The notes below the pieces were generated by a model. That model saw nothing but the letters and a program-made list of their open reading frames with translations. It had not been told where the DNA came from and searched no databases. This document shows, in pieces, positions 26,869-35,301 of a stretch of 64,000 nt of DNA. The DNA lies in the NCBI RefSeq assembly GCF_009498275.1, contig NZ_CP045643.1, forward strand, positions 7,316,001 through 7,380,000, given 5' to 3'. This DNA comes from Streptomyces fagopyri (GTDB lineage: Bacteria > Actinomycetota > Actinomycetes > Streptomycetales > Streptomycetaceae). Both the position numbers and the translations under genes were made by a program. The first letter of the stretch is position 1, and each line of letters opens with the position of its first letter.

Positions 26869-28230
26869 ATGGACCGCCGCATTTTCGGGCTGGAGAACGA
26901 GTACGGCGTCACGTGTACGTTCAGGGGACAGCGGCGCCTGTCTCCCGACGAGGTGGCGCGGTACCTCTTCCGCCGTGTCGTGTCATGGGGCCGCAGCAGC
27001 AATGTCTTTCTGCGGAACGGTGCCCGCCTCTATCTCGACGTGGGATCACATCCGGAATACGCGACACCCGAATGTGACAACGTGACGGAACTCGTCACCC
27101 ACGACAAAGCCGGCGAGCGCATTCTCGAAGGACTCCTGGTGGACGCAGAACGACGCCTGCACGAGGAAGGAATCGCGGGCGACGTCTACCTGTTCAAGAA
27201 CAACACCGACTCGGCAGGCAACTCCTACGGCTGCCACGAGAACTACCTGGTGGCCCGCCACGGGGAGTTCTCCCGACTCGCGGACATCCTCATCCCGTTC
27301 CTGGTCACGCGGCAGCTTCTGTGCGGCGCCGGCAAGGTGCTGCAGACCCCGCGCGGCGCCGTGTACTGCGTCAGCCAGCGTGCCGAGCACATCTGGGAGG
27401 GCGTCAGCTCCGCGACGACCCGCTCCCGGCCCATCATCAACACCCGCGACGAACCGCACGCCGACGCCGAGCGCTACCGCCGGCTGCACGTCATCGTCGG
27501 CGACTCGAACATGTCCGAGACGACCATGCTGCTCAAGGTCGGTGCCACCGACCTCGTGCTGCGCATGATCGAGGCGGGCACCGTCATGCGCGACCTCACC
27601 CTGGAGAACCCCATTCGGGCGATCCGCGAGGTCAGCCACGACATCACGGGCCGCCGCAAGGTGCGCCTGGCCAGCGGCCGCGAGGCCTCCGCGCTCGAGG
27701 TGCAGCGCGAGTACTACGAGAAGGCCGTCGACTTCGTCGAGCGCCGCGGCATCCGCACCGGGACCGTGGACCAGGTGCTGGAGCTGTGGGGCCGGGTGCT
27801 CGACTCGATCGAGGCCGAGGACCTCGACCGGATCGGCACCGAGATCGACTGGGTCATGAAGTACAAGCTCATCGAGCGGTACCGGGCCAAGCACAACATG
27901 ACCATGTCGCACCCGAGGGTCGCTCAGATAGACCTCGCCTACCACGACATCCACCGTCGTCGTGGCCTGTACTACCTGCTGGAAAGGAAGGGACAAGCCG
28001 CTCGGATCTGCAATGACTTGAAGATCTTCGAGGGCAAGTCCGTGCCGCCGCAGACCACTAGGGCGCGGCTGCGCGGTGACTTCATCCGGCGCGCTCAGGA
28101 GCAGCGCCGCGATTTCACCGTCGACTGGGTCCACCTCAAGCTCAACGACCAGGCACAGCGCACCGTGTTGTGCAAGGACCCGTTCCGTTCGGTCGACGAC
28201 CGGGTGGAGAAGCTGATCGCCGGAATGTGA
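26869..28230 (+). CDS. pafA: Pup ligase PafA
   Basis: ATP-dependent ligase joining the gamma-carboxylate of Pup-Glu to substrate lysines. It has 453 residues with the nucleotide motif [18 protein letters not shown], the catalytic Asp in [16 protein letters not shown] and [23 protein letters not shown] as in Dop. The loop insert that marks Dop is absent, which decides between the two. The ATG at 26869 has no obvious ribosome site and lies 9 bp after the MFS stop, pointing to coupling or a poorly initiated mRNA. A hairpin follows the gene, ending this block before the FKBP genes. Confidence 0.97.
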   Translation: MDRRIFGLENEYGVTCTFRGQRRLSPDEVARYLFRRVVSWGRSSNVFLRNGARLYLDVGSHPEYATPECDNVTELVTHDKAGERILEGLLVDAERRLHEEGIAGDVYLFKNNTDSAGNSYGCHENYLVARHGEFSRLADILIPFLVTRQLLCGAGKVLQTPRGAVYCVSQRAEHIWEGVSSATTRSRPIINTRDEPHADAERYRRLHVIVGDSNMSETTMLLKVGATDLVLRMIEAGTVMRDLTLENPIRAIREVSHDITGRRKVRLASGREASALEVQREYYEKAVDFVERRGIRTGTVDQVLELWGRVLDSIEAEDLDRIGTEIDWVMKYKLIERYRAKHNMTMSHPRVAQIDLAYHDIHRRRGLYYLLERKGQAARICNDLKIFEGKSVPPQTTRARLRGDFIRRAQEQRRDFTVDWVHLKLNDQAQRTVLCKDPFRSVDDRVEKLIAGM

Positions 28231-28266
28231 GCCGGGTGTTCCGCGAGTGACGCGGAACGCAACGCG

Positions 28267-28295
28267 GGGCGCCGTACGTTTTCCGTACGGCGCCC
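28267..28295 (+). terminator. Terminator hairpin after pafA
   Basis: GGGCGCCGTACG and CGTACGGCGCCC form a perfect 12-bp stem with a TTTTC loop, 36 bp after the pafA stop. Confidence 0.85.
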
Positions 28296-28358
28296 TTCTC
28301 ACGTCGTAGAGTTGCGCGCACGCCATCAACCAAGATCGATCGATACGAGGCCCCCACC

Positions 28359-29360
28359 GTGCGCCGACGCTCACTCCTCCTTGCCGTACCCGCAGGACTG
28401 GTCACTCTCGCCGGATGCGGTGACGACAACAAGTCGGACCAGGCCAAGTCCAGCAGCAGTCCGTCGCCTTCGGCCTCCGCCTCGTCGGCACCGCCGCCCA
28501 AGATCGTCGACGGTCCGCTGCCCGCCATCACGGCCGGGACGAAGTTCGGGGAGAAGCCGACCGTCGCCAAGGGTTCCGGTGACCCGTCGAAGGATCTCGC
28601 GGTCAAGACGGTCATCGCGGGCGGGGGTCAGTCGGTCGCGGAGAACGACTTCGTCGTGGCCCACTACCTGGGTCAGGTCTGGGCCACGGCGAAGGTCTTC
28701 GACAACTCCTACGACCGCAAGACGCCGCTGTTCATCCAGCTCGCGCAGGGCAGCATCATCGACGGCTGGCGCTACGGACTCGTGGGCAAGAAGGTCGGCA
28801 GCCGCGTCGAGATGGCCGTCCCGCCGACCTGGGGCTACGGCAAGCAGGGCAACACGCAGGCGGGTATCAAGGGCACCGACACCCTGGTGTTCGTCATCGA
28901 CATCGAGAACACCTTCAACGCGAAGAGCTCCGCCAAGGGCAAGAACGTCCCGCAGAACGACGCGAACCTCCCCAAGGTCGGCACGAACACCGACGGCAAG
29001 GCCCCCTCCATCGACGTGCCGAAGACGAAGGCCCCGACGAAGCTCGTGGCGGACTACGTCATCGAGGGCGACGGCGACGAGGTCAAGGCGGACAGCACCG
29101 TCCTCGTGCAGTACAAGGGCGTCGTCTGGGACGGCGGCAAGGAGTTCGACTCCACGTACAGCCGAGGTCAGCTGACGTCGTTCTCGCTCCAGCAGGTCGT
29201 CAAGGGCTGGGGGCAGGGGCTGACGGGCAAGAAGGTCGGCAGCCGCGTCCTCATCGTCATCCCGCCGGCCCTGGGCTACGGCGACAACCCCCCGAGCGGC
29301 AGCGGCATCCAGAAGGACTCCACGCTGGTCTTCACGGTCGACATCCTGGCGAAGATGTGA
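28359..29360 (+). CDS. Lipoprotein with two FKBP-type peptidyl-prolyl isomerase domains
   Basis: Extracytoplasmic membrane-anchored folding factor of 333 residues. A signal segment RRRSLLLAVPAGLVTLAGC ends in a lipobox; a Ser/Pro linker follows, then two FKBP domains, about residues 85-190 (VVAHYLGQVW to DTLVFVIDIE) and 225-333 (VLVQYKGVVWDGGKEFDSTY to STLVFTVDILAKM). In the second domain the isomerase-pocket residues (Y, F-D, the I/V-x-G-W region as VVKGWGQGL, and GYGD) are kept; the first is more diverged (IIDGWRYGL, GYGKQGN). The GTG at 28359 follows ACGAGG. A small cytoplasmic FKBP follows. Confidence 0.92.
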   Translation: MRRRSLLLAVPAGLVTLAGCGDDNKSDQAKSSSSPSPSASASSAPPPKIVDGPLPAITAGTKFGEKPTVAKGSGDPSKDLAVKTVIAGGGQSVAENDFVVAHYLGQVWATAKVFDNSYDRKTPLFIQLAQGSIIDGWRYGLVGKKVGSRVEMAVPPTWGYGKQGNTQAGIKGTDTLVFVIDIENTFNAKSSAKGKNVPQNDANLPKVGTNTDGKAPSIDVPKTKAPTKLVADYVIEGDGDEVKADSTVLVQYKGVVWDGGKEFDSTYSRGQLTSFSLQQVVKGWGQGLTGKKVGSRVLIVIPPALGYGDNPPSGSGIQKDSTLVFTVDILAKM

Positions 29361-29439
29361 ACCCGTCAGGGATGCGAGACTGTCGGCGGTGCCTCAAGGG
29401 CACCACGCGAACCAACGTGAACCAGCAGGAGCGAAAGAC

Positions 29440-29811
29440 GTGAGCATCGAGAAGCCCGAGATCGACTTCCCGGGCGGCGAGCCCCCGGCGGACCTCGAGA
29501 TCAAGGAAATCTGGGAGGGCGACGGCGCGGTCGCCAAGGCCGGGGACTTCGTCAAGGTCCACTACGTGGGCGTGGCCTTCTCCACCGGCGAGGAGTTCGA
29601 CGCCTCCTGGAACCGCGGCAACCCGCTGGAGTTCCAGCTCGGCGTCGGCCAGGTCATCAGCGGCTGGGACCAGGGCGTGCAGGGCATGAAGGTCGGCGGC
29701 CGCCGCCAGCTGACCATCCCGGCGCACCTCGCCTACGGGGACCGTGGCGCGGGCGGCCGGATCGCCCCCGGCGAGACGCTGATCTTCGTCTGCGACCTGG
29801 TCGCGGTCTGA
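29440..29811 (+). CDS. Cytoplasmic FKBP-type peptidyl-prolyl isomerase
   Basis: Single-domain FKBP of 123 residues, without a signal peptide. The pocket is complete: VHYVGVAFSTGEEFDASW, VISGWDQGVQGMKVGGRR, IPAHLAYGDRGAGGRIAPGETLIF. It catalyses cis-trans isomerisation of X-Pro bonds during folding and would bind FK506-like macrolides. The GTG at 29440 has AGGAG eight bases upstream. It is 79 bp downstream of the two-domain lipoprotein, so the two are probably co-transcribed and serve the two sides of the membrane. Confidence 0.94.
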   Translation: MSIEKPEIDFPGGEPPADLEIKEIWEGDGAVAKAGDFVKVHYVGVAFSTGEEFDASWNRGNPLEFQLGVGQVISGWDQGVQGMKVGGRRQLTIPAHLAYGDRGAGGRIAPGETLIFVCDLVAV

Positions 29812-29849
29812 CATCGGCACGGGGAGCCATGGCTCCGCGTCACCCGGGA

Positions 29850-29911
29850 CCGGACACCGGGTCCCGAAGGTGTGCTCCCTGGCCGGACACCGGGCCCCGA
29901 AGCTGCGCTCC
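29850..29911. repeat. 33-bp tandem repeat downstream of the FKBP gene
   Basis: Two units at 33-bp spacing; 29-base blocks beginning CCGGACACCGGG differ at three positions. The 336-bp gap before pafB contains this array and a terminator hairpin and no recognisable gene. Confidence 0.65.
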
Positions 29912-30051
29912 GGGCCCGGACGGTCGCGGAACGCTGTCCCAGCTCCGGCGACCGAGGAGTCCGCGACTGCGGTCCGATCATCGTGACGCTCGCACCCTGG
30001 TCCGATCTTCGTACACCGCGTGATCGGGATACGACCGGATTTGATCACCTG

Positions 30052-30079
30052 GGGCCCATGCCTGTCCGGGCATGGGCCC
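30052..30079 (+). terminator. Terminator hairpin upstream of pafB
   Basis: GGGCCCATGCC and GGCATGGGCCC form an 11-bp perfect stem with a six-base loop, followed after a few bases by CTTTTG. It separates the FKBP transcript from pafBC. Confidence 0.85.
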
Positions 30080-30147
30080 TCGGCTTTTGCCACGACACTT
30101 CGGAGCGGTACGGTCATCGGTCGGAAGCACCATAGGGAAGGGCGTCG

Positions 30148-31125
30148 ATGGCCATTGCCAAGGCCGAGCGGCTGATGAACCTGGCGCTGTGTCTGCTCGG
30201 GACACGGCGGCCGCTCAGCAAGCGCGAACTGCGCGATTCCATCGAGGCCTATGTGGAGGCGTTCAGGCCGGGCAGGGGAGCGGCCTCGTCCGACGATTCC
30301 TTCAACCGGATGTTCGAGCGCGACAAGGACGACCTGCGCGAGCTCGGCCTGGTCATCGAGACCGTGGAGAACCTGGACGGCGAGGTCGGCTACGTCGCCC
30401 GCCGCGACAGCAACCGGCTGCCGCCCATCACCCTCGACGCCGAGGAGGCCGCCGCCCTCGGCCTCGCCGCCAAGGTCTGGCAGCAGGCGCGGCTGGCCGG
30501 CGCGGCGAGCGGCGCGCTGCAGAAGCTGCGCGCCGCGGGCCTGCCCGAGGACGTGGACCCCTACGAGGCCCATGGCGCCCTGGAGCCGCACATCCCCGTG
30601 CACGAGGCGGCCTTCGAACCGCTGATGCTGGCGTGCCGCGACCGTCGCCCGGTCGTCTTCGACTACCGCAAGGCCACCGCCGCGCGCCCCGAGACCCGGC
30701 AGGTCGAGCCCTGGGCCCTGGAGTGCTGGCGCGGCCACTGGTACCTGGCGGGCTGGGACCGTGACCGCGGGGCCGAGCGCGTCTTCCGGCTCTCGCGGAT
30801 CACCGGCAAGGTCCGCGCCCGGGCCGGCCGGTACACGGCCGAGGTGCCCGACGTCGTCACCGTGCGGGAGACGGTCGCCGGGTGGGCGGGCGAGATCGCA
30901 GACCGCTCCGCGCGGATCCGGCTGCGCACCGGCTCCGGATACCCGCTGCGGGCGAAGGCCGTCTCGGTCCGGGAACGGGGAGACGGCTGGGACGAGCTGG
31001 AGATCCCGTACGGGCACGGTCTGGACGCGTGGCTCGTCGAGTTCGGGCCCGACGTCGTCGTCCTGGAACCCGCCGAACTGCGGGCCGACGTGGTGGACCG
31101 GCTGCGCGCCGTGGCCAAGGGCTGA
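30148..31125 (+). CDS. pafB: PafB, WYL-domain transcription factor subunit
   Basis: With PafC it forms the activator of the LexA/RecA-independent DNA-damage response in mycobacteria; despite the name it is not needed for pupylation. The 325 residues contain an N-terminal winged helix (MAIAKAERLMNLALCLLGTR to LRELGLVIETV), the WYL domain around RHWYLAGWD-like RGHWYLAGWDRDRGAERVFRLSRITG and a C-terminal extension. The ATG at 30148 follows AGGGAAGG. pafC starts 16 bp after its stop. Candidate target promoters of PafBC are present upstream of three genes in this window. Confidence 0.95.
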   Translation: MAIAKAERLMNLALCLLGTRRPLSKRELRDSIEAYVEAFRPGRGAASSDDSFNRMFERDKDDLRELGLVIETVENLDGEVGYVARRDSNRLPPITLDAEEAAALGLAAKVWQQARLAGAASGALQKLRAAGLPEDVDPYEAHGALEPHIPVHEAAFEPLMLACRDRRPVVFDYRKATAARPETRQVEPWALECWRGHWYLAGWDRDRGAERVFRLSRITGKVRARAGRYTAEVPDVVTVRETVAGWAGEIADRSARIRLRTGSGYPLRAKAVSVRERGDGWDELEIPYGHGLDAWLVEFGPDVVVLEPAELRADVVDRLRAVAKG

Positions 31126-31141
31126 GGGGGAACGTAGGAAA

Positions 31142-32176
31142 GTGGCAGGAAAACCGGCCAGGCCCACGAACGCGATCGACCAGACCCGGCGGATGCTCTC
31201 CCTGGTGACCTATCTGCGCGAGCGCCCCGGCGCGCGCGTCGGTGACGTCGCCCGGGCGTTCGGGATCACCGAGGACGAGCTGATCTCCGACCTCGACGTG
31301 CTGCCGCTGTGCGGGACGAGCTTCCGCGGCGGCGACCTGCTCGACATCGACACCGACGGCGACCGTATCTGGTGGCACAACCCGGCCGCCCTGGCGGCAG
31401 AGGCGGCCGCGCCGCTCCGTATCGCCGCCGACGAGGCGACCGCGCTGCTGGTGGCCGCCCGCGCGGTCTCCACGCTGCCCGGACTGCGCGAGGGTGACCG
31501 GCAGGCGCTGCTGCGCGCCACCGCCAAGGTGGAGGCCGCCTCGGGAGAGGCGGCGGGCGCCAGCTCCCGGCTCTCGGTGACCTTCGAGTCCGAGGGCGGG
31601 GTCTTCGCGGACGTCGACCGGGCGATCTCCGAGCGGCGCCGGCTGTGGATCCGCTACTACTCGCCCTCGCGCGACGAGCTCACCGAACGCGAGATCGACC
31701 CGATCCGGCTGGTCAGCGTCGGCCACACCTATGTGGAGGCCTGGTGCCGCCGCTCCGAGGCGCGCCGCACCTTCCGGCTCGACCGGGTCGCCGAGATCCG
31801 CATCCTCGACGAGCCGTCCGCGCCCCCGGAGGTCGAGCTGCGGGACCTGTCCGAGGGGCTGGTGCAGCCCGCCGCCGAGGATCCCGAGGTGGTGGTCGAG
31901 GTCGGACCGGGCGGGCGCTGGGTCGCGGAGTACTACCCCCACGACAGCGCGGATGAACTGCCGGACGGCGGGCTGCGTATCACTCTGCGGACCCCCGACC
32001 CCGCGTCGCTGCGGCGGCTGGCTCTGCGCCTCGGCCGTGACGGCCGGATCGTGTCGCCGCCGGAGCTGGCCGACAGCGCGCGACAGGCGGCCCGTGAGGC
32101 CCTGGCGGCCTACGACGGGCTCGACGGCGAGGGAGTCCAGGACCGACCGTACGACAGGCAGGAGCAGGGGCTTTGA
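31142..32176 (+). CDS. pafC: PafC, WYL-domain transcription factor subunit
   Basis: Partner of PafB, with the same winged-helix (MLSLVTYLRERPGARVGDVARAFGITEDEL) plus WYL (IRLVSVGHTYVEAWCRRSEARRTFRLDRVAEI) plus C-terminal layout; here the WYL triplet is diverged, as is common in PafC. It has 344 residues. The GTG at 31142 follows AGGAAA. The stop overlaps the TTG start of the next small gene by 4 bp, so all three are an operon. Confidence 0.94.
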   Translation: MAGKPARPTNAIDQTRRMLSLVTYLRERPGARVGDVARAFGITEDELISDLDVLPLCGTSFRGGDLLDIDTDGDRIWWHNPAALAAEAAAPLRIAADEATALLVAARAVSTLPGLREGDRQALLRATAKVEAASGEAAGASSRLSVTFESEGGVFADVDRAISERRRLWIRYYSPSRDELTEREIDPIRLVSVGHTYVEAWCRRSEARRTFRLDRVAEIRILDEPSAPPEVELRDLSEGLVQPAAEDPEVVVEVGPGGRWVAEYYPHDSADELPDGGLRITLRTPDPASLRRLALRLGRDGRIVSPPELADSARQAAREALAAYDGLDGEGVQDRPYDRQEQGL

Positions 32177-32550
32177 CCACGTCGGCGATGTCTGGTGGGT
32201 CGGAGAGGGCCGGTGTCACCGAGCGGGCCGGGAGGCCGGAGAGAGCCGGGGGAGCGGCGAGGGCCGGCGCGTCGCCCAGCGCCGCCGAGATGACGGTGGT
32301 CAGCGCCTTCGCCGGGATGCGCAGGGTGGCCGACGTGCTGTTCAGGGCCGGCTGCCCCGACTGCCGGGCCCGGCTGGAGCTGCGGGCGAACGCCCTGATG
32401 CTCGCGATCGGCGGATCCAGCCGGACCACCTTCTACTCCTTCACCTGCACCGAGTGCGGCGCCGCCGTCCGCAAGCCCGCGGGCGAGCGGATCGTCGAGC
32501 TCCTCACCGGAGGCGGGGTGCGGACGCTGCGCCTGCACTCGACGCTCTAG
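32173..32550 (+). CDS. Small zinc-ribbon-like protein translationally coupled to pafC
   Basis: Not a named family. It has 125 residues, starting with a TTG that overlaps the pafC stop as TTGA, with GGAG at eight bases. The first 40 residues are low complexity (Gly/Ala/Arg/Ser). The rest has two CxxC knuckles, GCPDCRARL and FTCTECGAAV, about 30 residues apart, as in small zinc ribbons. A nucleic-acid or protein-contact role is only inferred. Conserved coupling to pafC would suggest a link with the DNA-damage response. Confidence 0.65.
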   Translation: MTTSAMSGGSERAGVTERAGRPERAGGAARAGASPSAAEMTVVSAFAGMRRVADVLFRAGCPDCRARLELRANALMLAIGGSSRTTFYSFTCTECGAAVRKPAGERIVELLTGGGVRTLRLHSTL

Positions 32551-32559
32551 GCTCGCCCC

Positions 32560-32754
32560 ATGTTCTGGCCGATGTGTGCGATCGCTGCGGGTTTCCTGGG
32601 AATGACCGTTCTCGGTGTGCTCGCCGTCCGTGTGTTCCTGGAGGCGGAACGCCTGGGACGGCAGGTGACGGACTCCGCACGCCGTATCAACAGGGCGGCC
32701 GACGATCTGGAGCGGGCGACGGTCGGGGCCGCGCGCTCCGTGGACGGCCTGTGA
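32560..32754 (+). CDS. Small single-span membrane protein
   Basis: A 64-residue hypothetical. The N-terminal half is one hydrophobic span (MCAIAAGFLGMTVLGVLAVRVF) and the rest is a charged amphipathic helix, so the tail likely lies along the cytoplasmic face. It begins 9 bp after the zinc-ribbon gene and before tatA. No function can be given; the layout superficially resembles TatA/B-type proteins but the hinge and Gly motifs are missing. Confidence 0.5.
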   Translation: MFWPMCAIAAGFLGMTVLGVLAVRVFLEAERLGRQVTDSARRINRAADDLERATVGAARSVDGL

Positions 32755-33010
32755 CCTCGCGGGGCTCCCGGTAAGAGTTCGGTCCAGGGTTGCGCAATGC
32801 GTCATTCGAGCCTGTCGACTTGCCAGTGCGGACAGGTACGCTTCTGATCGCGGCCCGAAGAACGAGGCGCGGGCCGCGATCGGGAGTACGCACAGGGATT
32901 GCCTCGCGTTCATCCCTGAGCGTTACGATCGCTGTCACGACGACCGGACACTTGTCCGACCGATCGGGCAGTACCCCGCCCCTGCAGCCTCGGTGAGAAG
33001 GTAAAGACTT

Positions 33011-33295
33011 ATGTTCGGAAGGCTCGGAGCTCCCGAGATCATTCTCATCCTCGTCGTCATCATCCTGCTGTTCGGCGCGAAGAAGCTTCCGGACATGGCG
33101 CGCTCCCTCGGCAAGTCCGCACGCATTCTCAAGAGCGAGGCCAAGGCCATGAAGGACGAGGGCAGCAACCCCGCCCCGGCCGGCCCGCCCAGCACCGAAG
33201 AGCAGACCCCGGCCCAGCGCACCATCCAGGCCGCGCCCGGCGACGTGACCAGCGCCCGCCCGGTCAGTGAGCCCACGGACACGACCAAGCGCTGA
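33011..33295 (+). CDS. tatA: Sec-independent translocase subunit TatA
   Basis: Pore-forming component of the twin-arginine translocase, which exports folded proteins. The 94 residues have the short N-terminal span (APEIILILVVIILLFGAKKLPD), the FG-A-K-K-LP hinge and the amphipathic helix (MARSLGKSARILKSEAKAM), then a Pro/Thr-rich tail. The ATG at 33011 follows GAAGG. tatC follows 47 bp downstream. TatB is not encoded here. Confidence 0.96.
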   Translation: MFGRLGAPEIILILVVIILLFGAKKLPDMARSLGKSARILKSEAKAMKDEGSNPAPAGPPSTEEQTPAQRTIQAAPGDVTSARPVSEPTDTTKR

Positions 33296-33342
33296 CGCAG
33301 GGCCGGTGACCTCCGGCCCGCCGCACGAGATGGGAACGTGGG

Positions 33343-34293
33343 TTGCTGAAGCCTGCCCGCAACAAGGAGAAGGATCCCGAGGGGCGGATGCCTCTCGCGG
33401 AGCACCTTCGCGAGCTCCGTAACCGGCTCGCGAAGGCGGTGCTGGCGATCGTCGTGGTCACGGTCGTCGCGGCCTTCTTCTACAACGACATCGTGAACTT
33501 CGTCACCAAGCCGGTGCTGGACTCGGTCGGCTGCGGCAAGACCTTCGAGGAACTGACGAAGTCCTCGGACAAGACCCAGCAGTGCGCCGCGATCACGATC
33601 AACGGCCTGCTGACCCCCTTCACGCTCGCGCTGAAGGTGTCGCTCATGGCAGGCGTCGTACTGGCCTCGCCGGTCTGGCTCTACCAGCTGTGGGGCTTCG
33701 TCGCCCCCGGCCTGCACAAGCACGAGAAGAAGTACGCGCTGTCGTTCGTCGGCACGGGCGTCCCGCTCTTCCTCGGCGGTGCCTTCTTCGCCTACAAGGT
33801 GCTGCCCACCACCGCGAAGGTCCTGATCGGCTTCACGCCGCACGGTGTCAACAACCTGTTGCCGCTGGACGACCTGCTCGACCTGGTCACCCGCATGGTG
33901 CTGGTCTTCGGTCTCTCCTTCGAGCTGCCGCTGCTGCTGGTCATGCTCAACCTCACCGGCATCATCACGGGCCGGCGCATGCTCGGCTGGTGGCGGGCCA
34001 TGATCATGGGCATCACGGTCTTCGCGGCCATCGCCACGCCCAGCACCGACCCGCTGACCATGCTGGCGCTCGCCGTACCGATCTGGGTCCTGTACTTCGG
34101 CGCGGTCGTCTTCTCACTGATGAACGACCGGCGCAAGCGCCGCCGTGAGGCCGAGGGCCCCGACGACGACGAAGCCTCCGAGCTGGACCTCACGCCCGAG
34201 GACATCGGAGAGGTCGAAACGGTGGCGGCCAGCAGGGCGCTGCCCGGTCAGTCGGCCCCGGACCGCGTCAACGGTTATGACGACGTGACCTGA
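33343..34293 (+). CDS. tatC: Sec-independent translocase subunit TatC
   Basis: Receptor for twin-arginine signal peptides, 316 residues. The N-terminal cytoplasmic motif MPLAEHLRELRNRL is the signal-binding site; six hydrophobic spans follow, with SPVWLYQLWGFVAPGL and the late IATPSTDP typical of TatC. A tail of about 60 charged residues is longer than in E. coli TatC, as usual in Streptomyces. The start is TTG at 33343 with GGGAACG upstream. It is co-transcribed with tatA. Confidence 0.96.
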   Translation: MLKPARNKEKDPEGRMPLAEHLRELRNRLAKAVLAIVVVTVVAAFFYNDIVNFVTKPVLDSVGCGKTFEELTKSSDKTQQCAAITINGLLTPFTLALKVSLMAGVVLASPVWLYQLWGFVAPGLHKHEKKYALSFVGTGVPLFLGGAFFAYKVLPTTAKVLIGFTPHGVNNLLPLDDLLDLVTRMVLVFGLSFELPLLLVMLNLTGIITGRRMLGWWRAMIMGITVFAAIATPSTDPLTMLALAVPIWVLYFGAVVFSLMNDRRKRRREAEGPDDDEASELDLTPEDIGEVETVAASRALPGQSAPDRVNGYDDVT

Positions 34294-34324
34294 CAAGGAG
34301 CGAAGATCTCGTAGGGTCAGGGCC

Positions 34325-35215
34325 GTGACCAGCGAGATCACCCTCTTCGTCAACCCCACCGCAGGACGCGGCCGGGGCGCCCGCGCGGCGCAGCCGGCCG
34401 CTTCCGCCCTGCGGGCGGCGGGATTCTCCGTGCGGACGGTTCTCGGCGAGAACGCCGCCGACGCCCTGACCCGCGCGCGCGACGCGGTCGAGGGCGGAAC
34501 GGGAGCCCTGATAGCCGTCGGCGGCGACGGCATGGCGAACCTCGCCCTGCAGGCCGTCGCCGGGACCCGCACCCCGCTCGGCCTGGTCGCCGTCGGCACC
34601 GGCAACGACTTCGCCCGCGCCCTGGGCCTGCCCATACGCGATCCGGCGGCCGCGGGACGGCAGATCGCCGAATCCCTCAAGGGCTCCCGGCTCCGGGACG
34701 TCGACCTGGGCCAGGTGAACGGCACCTGGTTCGGCACCGTCCTCGCCTCCGGCTTCGACTCCCGGGTCAACGACCGCGGCAACCGCATGCGCCGGCCCTC
34801 CGGACGCGTCAAGTACGACCTGGCGATGCTCGCCGAACTGGCGGCCTTCCGGCCGGTCCGCTACCGGATGACCCTGGACGACGGCGAGACCCGCGAGATC
34901 GAGGCGACCCTCGTCGCGGTCGGCAACGGCTCGTCGTACGGCGGCGGCATGAAGATCTGCGCGGGCGCGGACCTCGGCGACGGACTGTTCGACATCACCG
35001 TCGTCGGGCCCTGCACCCGCAGGACGCTGCTCAGGGTCTTCCCGAAGGTGTACCGGGGCACCCACCTCTCCCATCCCGTGGTGAGCGTGCATCGGGCGGC
35101 CCGCGTCGAGCTCGTCGCCGACGGTCTGACCGGGTACGCGGACGGGGAGCCGCTGGGGCCGCTGCCGCTCACCGCGCGCTGCGTGCCGGGTGCGGTACGG
35201 GTGGCCATTCCCTGA
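34325..35215 (+). CDS. Diacylglycerol/sphingosine-kinase-like lipid kinase
   Basis: A 296-residue soluble kinase of the DgkB/YegS family that phosphorylates diacylglycerol-type lipids. N-terminal NPTAGRGRGA binds phosphate, GGDGMANLALQAV is the GGDG nucleotide loop, and GTGNDFARALGLP completes the site; the C-terminal beta-sandwich lid holds VGNGSSYGGGMKICAGADLGDGLFD, with the Asp/Gly pattern of the second motif. The GTG at 34325 lies 31 bp after tatC, so it likely belongs to the tat operon transcript. The next gene carries its own promoter. Confidence 0.9.
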   Translation: MTSEITLFVNPTAGRGRGARAAQPAASALRAAGFSVRTVLGENAADALTRARDAVEGGTGALIAVGGDGMANLALQAVAGTRTPLGLVAVGTGNDFARALGLPIRDPAAAGRQIAESLKGSRLRDVDLGQVNGTWFGTVLASGFDSRVNDRGNRMRRPSGRVKYDLAMLAELAAFRPVRYRMTLDDGETREIEATLVAVGNGSSYGGGMKICAGADLGDGLFDITVVGPCTRRTLLRVFPKVYRGTHLSHPVVSVHRAARVELVADGLTGYADGEPLGPLPLTARCVPGAVRVAIP

Positions 35216-35268
35216 GCTGCGGGGATCCGGGGTTTCACCGGCAACGGATCCGGATATTGATCGTCCTG

Positions 35269-35291
35269 TTGTCAGTGGCTGCCGGTAGTCT
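35269..35291 (+). promoter_or_regulatory. Candidate PafBC (RecA-independent DNA-damage) promoter of the Ski2-like helicase
   Basis: TTGTCAGTGGCTG, four bases, TAGTCT. The first 13 bases equal the mycobacterial RecA-NDp consensus exactly, and the -10 fits TANGNT at all but one defined position. The start codon is 10 bases further on, so the leader would be only a few nucleotides. This is the best of the three sites in the window. Confidence 0.8.
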
Positions 35292-35301
35292 CGAAGGCAC
35301 G

